Part shown: positions 6,590 through 10,495 of the stretch, piece after piece
Layout of the letters: every line of letters starts with the position of its first letter
How positions within the stretch are numbered: position 1 is the first letter of the stretch
Source: an uncultured Acidimicrobium sp.
GTDB taxonomy: Bacteria > Actinomycetota > Acidimicrobiia > Acidimicrobiales > Ilumatobacteraceae
NCBI GenBank assembly: GCA_903853285.1
Contig: CAINTF010000176.1
Coordinates: 1 to 10,495 of the forward strand
Length of the DNA: 10,495 nt
Reading direction: 5' to 3'
The notes under the pieces: model-generated
The model's database searches: none
Seen by the model: the letters and a program-made list of their open reading frames with translations, nothing else
Told to the model about the DNA's origin: nothing
Program-made: the position numbers and the translations under genes

Positions 6590-7351
6590 ATGGGCGCACA
6601 AGTACAACCAGGAGCTGAGGCGTGGTCGCACAACGGAACGCTGACGAGCGGCGTGTTAGTGATTCATGGCTTTACCGGCAATCCTTCATCTGTGCGTGAA
6701 CTTGCAGAGCGGTTTGCGGCTGAGGGTTTCCATGTAGAAGTGCCGCGTTTGTCTGGACATGGAACCGTCATTGAGGAAATGATGCCTACTCGCTGGTCTG
6801 ACTGGAGTGCAGACGTGGAGTCTGCATACAAAGTGCTCGCGTCACGTTGTCAGCGAATTATTGTCGCGGGGCAGTCGATGGGTGGAGCATTGACATTGTG
6901 GTTGGCAGCACGTCATCCTGAAATCGCCGGAATTGTTTGTATCAACCCAGTCGCCCAGGGACGAACCGCCGAAGAGATTGCATTCTTTGAGGCAATTCTT
7001 GAGTCAGGAGAAGAGGCGCTTCCGGGTGTCGGTAGTGATATTGCAGATGCAAAAGTTGTAGAAAATGCGTATGCCGGTACTCCGTTGCGAGCCGCTTATT
7101 CCATGTATGTAGACGGCGCGGCACCTCTTGCTGAGCACTACCCAAACATGGTGATGCCGATGTTGCTCATTAACTCGGTGCAAGATCACGTTGTCGAACC
7201 GACTCAAAGCGACTTCTTGGTTGCGCACTACGCAGGCAAAGTGGAGCGAGTAATGCTGGAGAAGAGTTTTCATGTTGCAACGCAAGATGTTGAAAAAGAA
7301 ACTGTGATGTCTCGATCAGTCGATTTTGCAAAGCAGATCTTGAGCGCGTGA
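6590..7351 (+). CDS. Alpha/beta-hydrolase, carboxylesterase / monoacylglycerol lipase type
   Basis: The 253-residue protein is a compact cytoplasmic serine hydrolase resembling Est30-like carboxylesterases and bacterial monoacylglycerol lipases, which cleave short to medium acyl esters. The oxyanion strand 'GVLVIHGFTGNP' (21-32), nucleophile elbow 'AGQSMGGA' (93-100, Ser96), acid Asp199 in 'NSVQDHVV' (195-202) and His228 in 'KSFHVA' (225-230) make a full catalytic triad in the right order. No signal peptide is visible. ATG 6590 is chosen because the -10 hexamer lies just upstream and the first strand follows about 20 residues in. An ATG at 6552 opens another frame and is not used. The stop overlaps the lgt GTG start by four bases (GTGA), so the two are probably cotranscribed. 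The physiological substrate cannot be read from the sequence. Confidence 0.9.
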   Translation: MGAQVQPGAEAWSHNGTLTSGVLVIHGFTGNPSSVRELAERFAAEGFHVEVPRLSGHGTVIEEMMPTRWSDWSADVESAYKVLASRCQRIIVAGQSMGGALTLWLAARHPEIAGIVCINPVAQGRTAEEIAFFEAILESGEEALPGVGSDIADAKVVENAYAGTPLRAAYSMYVDGAAPLAEHYPNMVMPMLLINSVQDHVVEPTQSDFLVAHYAGKVERVMLEKSFHVATQDVEKETVMSRSVDFAKQILSA

Positions 7352-8160
7352 ACTTTCTTGCGGGCATTCCAAGCCCAAGCAGTGGGTCATTGCATCTCGG
7401 TCCACTCAAACTCAACGCATATGGGGCGATGATCGCACTTGGTGTGATGGCCGCGGTGTGGCTTGCCGGTCGTCGCATGGAGAAGCGCGCAATCGGAACG
7501 CGTGATGACATGGGCTCAATTGCAATGATCGCTGTACCCGCTGGCATTGTTGGTGCTCGGCTGTATCACGTTGTCACTGACTGGCAACGATTTGAAAACA
7601 ATCTCGGCGGCATCGTGCAAGTGTGGAAGGGCGGTCTTGGCATTTGGGGCGGTATTGCATTAGGCACTGTTGCAGGAGTGTGGTTTGCAAAGCGCAAAGG
7701 AATCTCGATTGGTTTACTGCTCACTTGTGTTGCGCCAGCTCTGCCACTTGCCCAAGCAATTGGTCGTTGGGGAAACTGGTTCAATCAAGAACTCTTTGGT
7801 CGTCCCACCACACTGCCTTGGGCACTTGAAGTTTCCGCATCAACAGCGAAGGCTGCGGGTTATGCGGCTGGAACCACTTTTCATCCGACATTTTTATATG
7901 AATCGTTAGCTTGCGGCGCTTTGTGTTTGGCACTTATTGTTCTCGACAAAAAAGTGCCGATGCGACCAGGCAGATTGTTTTGTTTTTATACAGCCGGTTA
8001 CACCTTGTTTCGTTTTTTCATTGAAGGAATTCGCATCGATGAAGCACACCACGTAGGCGGCCTGCGCCTCAATCAGTGGGTGTCACTTGTTGTGTTCGGT
8101 GTGTCAGTGTCGTTGATTATCGCAATGCGGCAGCAAGATCTTCAGGAATCATCGGATTGA
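7348..8160 (+). CDS. lgt: Prolipoprotein diacylglyceryl transferase
   Basis: Lgt moves diacylglycerol from phosphatidylglycerol to the lipobox cysteine of prolipoproteins, the first step of lipoprotein maturation, within the cytoplasmic membrane. The 270-residue protein has several hydrophobic spans (about 26-40, 58-75, 95-113, 121-135, 183-199, 208-225, 243-260). The family signature 'GRWGNWFNQELFG' is at 139-151, with Arg140, Asn143 and Glu148 matching E. coli R143, N146 and E151. 'GGLGIWGG' (95-102) has Trp100 where E. coli has His103, a form I know from actinobacterial Lgt. 'RFFIEGIRIDEAH' (222-234) is the C-terminal conserved region. It starts at GTG 7348 overlapping the esterase stop; no other start fits the N-terminal family pattern. 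The last 44 bases overlap the end of galT on the other strand. Confidence 0.95.
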   Translation: MNFLAGIPSPSSGSLHLGPLKLNAYGAMIALGVMAAVWLAGRRMEKRAIGTRDDMGSIAMIAVPAGIVGARLYHVVTDWQRFENNLGGIVQVWKGGLGIWGGIALGTVAGVWFAKRKGISIGLLLTCVAPALPLAQAIGRWGNWFNQELFGRPTTLPWALEVSASTAKAAGYAAGTTFHPTFLYESLACGALCLALIVLDKKVPMRPGRLFCFYTAGYTLFRFFIEGIRIDEAHHVGGLRLNQWVSLVVFGVSVSLIIAMRQQDLQESSD

Positions 8161-8986
8161 AGTATTCCCCAGTCGATACCTCGGCTGCTGCGATATAACG
8201 CATTACTCCGTTGCCGCGCCATGGAGAAACGATTTCAAAATTGAGCCATGCATCGGCGTGTTTTGTTTCGTTGGTTGTTGGTCGCTGATTGAGCCACAAC
8301 ATATACGGCACACGCGCACCGAAAAGTGCATCAATTCGAGTAAGCGCATCTACCAACATCGCTGCACATGCATCGCGTTGTTGAGAACTGAGTTCGCTCA
8401 AGCTTCCAATTTGAATCGAAGGAGCAATTTCCAGTGCTACTGGGTACACAGATGCGAACGGCACCGAAGTGCGCCAGCCATCGTGTTCGCGTACTAGCCG
8501 CTCTTGCGATTGATCAGGTCTCCAACCGTTACTGAGTCGGGCACTCGTGCGCGCTGGAATATGGTCAAACGCATAAATCTGTCCATGCGGGTGATCGATC
8601 GTTGCGCCAACTTCGCGTCCGCGATTTTCAAAAATCAAGACATGATCAACATCTGCACGTGCGCCAAGTTCGGTTGTTCGTTGCGCCCACAAGTCGATCA
8701 CATTTCTCACTCCGGCTACACCGAGTCCAGCGAATGATTGATCATGATCCGGGGAATACAACACGATCTCGCAGCGATCATTTGGCATCGGCGGCCATCG
8801 GTTTGCAAAATGGTGTGTTTCGTAAGGTTGTGGTGCTTCTAATCCACCCACACAAAATGGGCAATCGGTAACGGGCAAATTAGGGCGATTTTGTCGCGAA
8901 CCAACTACGTGCACAACAGTCCCCGTGCTGGGATCAATGCGTTCATTACCCGAGCCAGCACGAGTGGGGTTGTGTTGAGTAGCCAT
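8117..8986 (-). CDS. galT: Galactose-1-phosphate uridylyltransferase
   Basis: GalT exchanges galactose-1-phosphate and UDP-glucose for UDP-galactose and glucose-1-phosphate, the central Leloir step, in the cytosol. The 289-residue protein is shorter than E. coli GalT (348). It shows 'ERIDPSTG' (15-22), zinc-site 'DCPFC' (41-45; Cys42 and Cys45), 'FENRGREVGAT' (119-129) and active-site 'HPHGQIY' (132-138), whose second His, His134, corresponds to the uridylylated nucleophile. 'LNFEIVSPWR' (248-257) belongs to the C-terminal half. The start is well fixed: ATG 8986 is the only ATG, GTG or TTG between the upstream in-frame stop and the conserved N-terminal motif. No Shine-Dalgarno sequence is visible. 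The start shares CATG with the divergent alpha-galactosidase, and the stop lies inside lgt. Proteins of the wider HIT-like GalT family are the alternative, but GalT fits best. Confidence 0.92.
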   Translation of the reverse strand: MATQHNPTRAGSGNERIDPSTGTVVHVVGSRQNRPNLPVTDCPFCVGGLEAPQPYETHHFANRWPPMPNDRCEIVLYSPDHDQSFAGLGVAGVRNVIDLWAQRTTELGARADVDHVLIFENRGREVGATIDHPHGQIYAFDHIPARTSARLSNGWRPDQSQERLVREHDGWRTSVPFASVYPVALEIAPSIQIGSLSELSSQQRDACAAMLVDALTRIDALFGARVPYMLWLNQRPTTNETKHADAWLNFEIVSPWRGNGVMRYIAAAEVSTGEYFNPMIPEDLAAALR

Positions 8987-9029
8987 GGATCTGCAACTGA
9001 CGGTACCGTGCGCAGTGGTGTCTACTCAA
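8975..9029. promoter_or_regulatory. Palindromic sequences over the galT/galA start region, possible operator
   Basis: The two divergent galactose genes leave no intergenic space, yet the region around their starts holds several inverted elements. CCATGG (8983-8988) contains both start codons. ACGGTACCGT (9000-9009) is a perfect 10-base palindrome, 14 bases upstream of the galT ATG on its own strand. TTGAGTAG (8975-8982) and CTACTCAA (9022-9029) form an exact 8-base inverted repeat enclosing all of this. A LacI- or GntR-family repressor site shared by both genes is one reading. The palindrome also encodes galA codons 6-9, so it could be chance, and no promoter hexamers were found. Confidence 0.35.
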
Positions 9030-10495
9030 GCAACGCATCCAACCCTGAAGCACATCGGTGATTCTCGCCAGTCGGTGGTGTGCGACGTCTCGGGTGGTGT
9101 GCCGACAATTGTTTATTGGGGTGCAGCGCTGAACGCAGCCTCACTGGCCAATCTTGATGCAATCGGCGAAGCAACTGCGCGGCCCAAAATGCCAGGCGTA
9201 ACTGATGCAATTAATGCGATCACAATGGTGCCTAGTCATGGCGATGGTGCAACAATGCGGCCAGGTATTGGAGGGCATCGTCCGGGCGGTCGTCATTGGG
9301 CTCCAAGGTTTTCTTTTGTGAATTGTGAAGTCGTTGGTCAGCAACTGATTTCGATTGCGCGAGATGATATTGCACAACTTGAACTTGAAACAAAAGTTGA
9401 GTGCAGTTCATGGGGAACGCTTCACGCCAATGCAATGCTTCGCAATATTGGCGCATCTCGATATTTGCTGACCAATCTGACAATCACATTGCCCGTCGTA
9501 GAGAGTGCAACGCAGCTGCTCACATTGAGTGGTCGATGGGCGCGTGAAGCACAGGTACATCGACGCGATTTTGTGGATGGTGCGTGGACTGCAGAAAATC
9601 GCACAGGACGCACTTCGCATGAACACTTGCCATTGATCTTTGCGACAGAGCGTGCTGCAGATGAATGGAATGGACAAGTGTGGGGAGCGCATCTTGCATG
9701 GAGCGGCAACTCGGTGTTGCTCGCCGAAGTTTTGCCAGACGGCAGAAAATATATGCAGCTGGGCGAACTCTTACATGCGGGTGAGTTGTGTCTCGAACCA
9801 GGTGAGTCCTATTCAACTCCCGAGGTGATTGGCGTGTGGTCGGGCAATGGCCTCAATGCAGCAACTCAGGCGTTGCATCGCAATGTGCGTTCGCGCTCTC
9901 ACCATCCAACTGTCTTGCGGCCTCGAAAAGTGATGCTCAATACATGGGAGGCCGTGTACTTCGATCACGATCTCTCGCGGTTGTGTGCGCTTGCAGATGC
10001 GGCGGCGAATGTCGGTGTTGAACGCTTTGTGTTGGACGATGGTTGGTTTGGCTCACGACGCAATGACAAGTCTGGTCTTGGTGATTGGTTTGTTTCTCCT
10101 GACGTTTATCCGGATGGACTTACCCCGTTGATTTCGCATGTGCGCAAACTTGGAATGGATTTCGGAATTTGGGTAGAACCCGAGATGGTTAATCCCGACT
10201 CCGATCTCTTTCGTGCGCACCCAGAGTGGGTGTTGACCGCATCTGGTTACGAGCCCGTGTTAGCGCGCAACCAATTGGTGCTCAACCTTGCACACCCAGA
10301 TGCGTACGCACATATATATAGGCAGCTAGATGTGCTGCTTGCAGAAAATGAGATTGCATATGTGAAGTGGGACATGAACCGCGCGCATGTGCATGCTTCC
10401 GGAAGCGATGGGGCAGCAGGTACGCACAATCAAACTCGCGCGGTGTATCAACTGATTGATCAACTGCGTGTAGCGCACCCAAATGTTGAAATTGA
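8985..10495 (+). CDS. galA: GH36 alpha-galactosidase, cut by the window end
   Basis: The enzyme hydrolyses terminal alpha-galactosyl residues from oligosaccharides such as melibiose or raffinose. Reading from ATG 8985 (in-frame TGA at 8976-8978) gives 503 complete residues of a family usually about 700-750 long, with the frame open at the window edge. The N-terminal beta-sandwich part is followed by the barrel domain with 'LDDGWFGSRRND' (350-361), 'FGIWVEPEMVNPDSDLF' and 'YVKWDMNR', in which Asp463 is the expected nucleophile of GH36. The acid/base region ('SGGGGRFD'-like) lies beyond the edge. There is no signal peptide, so the substrate is probably imported first. GTG codons at 9015 and 9018 are alternative starts; either way it abuts or overlaps the divergent galT start. 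Together with galT and galM it points to alpha-galactoside use. Confidence 0.93.
   Translation, partial: MDLQLTVPCAVVSTQATHPTLKHIGDSRQSVVCDVSGGVPTIVYWGAALNAASLANLDAIGEATARPKMPGVTDAINAITMVPSHGDGATMRPGIGGHRPGGRHWAPRFSFVNCEVVGQQLISIARDDIAQLELETKVECSSWGTLHANAMLRNIGASRYLLTNLTITLPVVESATQLLTLSGRWAREAQVHRRDFVDGAWTAENRTGRTSHEHLPLIFATERAADEWNGQVWGAHLAWSGNSVLLAEVLPDGRKYMQLGELLHAGELCLEPGESYSTPEVIGVWSGNGLNAATQALHRNVRSRSHHPTVLRPRKVMLNTWEAVYFDHDLSRLCALADAAANVGVERFVLDDGWFGSRRNDKSGLGDWFVSPDVYPDGLTPLISHVRKLGMDFGIWVEPEMVNPDSDLFRAHPEWVLTASGYEPVLARNQLVLNLAHPDAYAHIYRQLDVLLAENEIAYVKWDMNRAHVHASGSDGAAGTHNQTRAVYQLIDQLRVAHPNVEI

Noticed and set aside
6552..6644. ATG at 6552 with an upstream purine-rich stretch as a possible small gene before the esterase.
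   Set aside because: The frame runs into the esterase in the wrong register, with no family resemblance. ATG 6590 gives the hydrolase a proper N-terminus.
7170..7547. A 125-codon minus-strand frame across the esterase/lgt junction.
   Set aside because: It is antisense to both real genes, spans their overlap and has no recognisable domain.
10309..10321. AT-rich 'catatatatagg' inside the alpha-galactosidase as a possible promoter.
   Set aside because: It encodes ordinary residues (His-Ile-Tyr-Arg) of a conserved barrel enzyme, no gene starts downstream, and no -35 is evident.
1..10495. CRISPR arrays, insertion sequences, tRNA or rRNA genes, phage defence or other novel multi-gene system.
   Set aside because: No regular direct repeats, transposase motifs or RNA-gene signatures were seen. 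The genes from 257 on belong to known housekeeping or sugar-use families and leave almost no unexplained space.

Overview
The window is almost fully coding and looks like the chromosome of a free-living bacterium of medium GC (roughly half GC by eye, not computed). Several features suggest an actinobacterium, perhaps an aquatic Acidimicrobiia-like lineage. Lgt carries the actinobacterial 'GGLGIWGG' loop where the E. coli protein has a His. The haem enzymes are of the kind used in the coproporphyrin-dependent pathway of Gram-positive bacteria. Genes are packed with 4-base stop/start overlaps, and Shine-Dalgarno sequences are mostly weak or absent. The organism assignment is inference. I see no mobile element, CRISPR array, tRNA or rRNA.

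Layout. Bases 1 to about 290 are a segment unlike the rest; it cuts off an aldose 1-epimerase gene (galM) before its second half. From 6519 down to 257 runs a tight minus-strand cluster, in transcription order: HtpX-like M48 protease, hemE, hemH, hemY, lnt, galM. Three of its five junctions are ATGA overlaps and the other two gaps are 23 and 12 bases. A 70-base divergent intergenic region (6520-6589) separates it from a plus-strand pair: an alpha/beta-hydrolase esterase and lgt, joined by a GTGA overlap. lgt runs tail-to-tail into galT (minus strand) with a 44-base coding overlap. galT is divergent from a GH36 alpha-galactosidase that leaves the window at its right edge. The two start codons share the same CATG.

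How the genes work together. hemE, hemH and hemY cover three haem-biosynthesis steps: uroporphyrinogen decarboxylation, iron insertion and ring oxidation. lgt and lnt carry out the first and last steps of lipoprotein lipidation. The alpha-galactosidase, galT and galM belong to uptake and Leloir-type use of alpha-galactosides (hydrolysis, anomer conversion, uridylyl transfer); galK and galE are not in the window. The main oddities are: an Lnt homologue with Ser at the catalytic Cys position; the abrupt loss of galM at a compositionally alien left edge; the galT/galA shared start region with palindromes; and a possibly leaderless esterase promoter. I did not find a convincing new multi-gene system.
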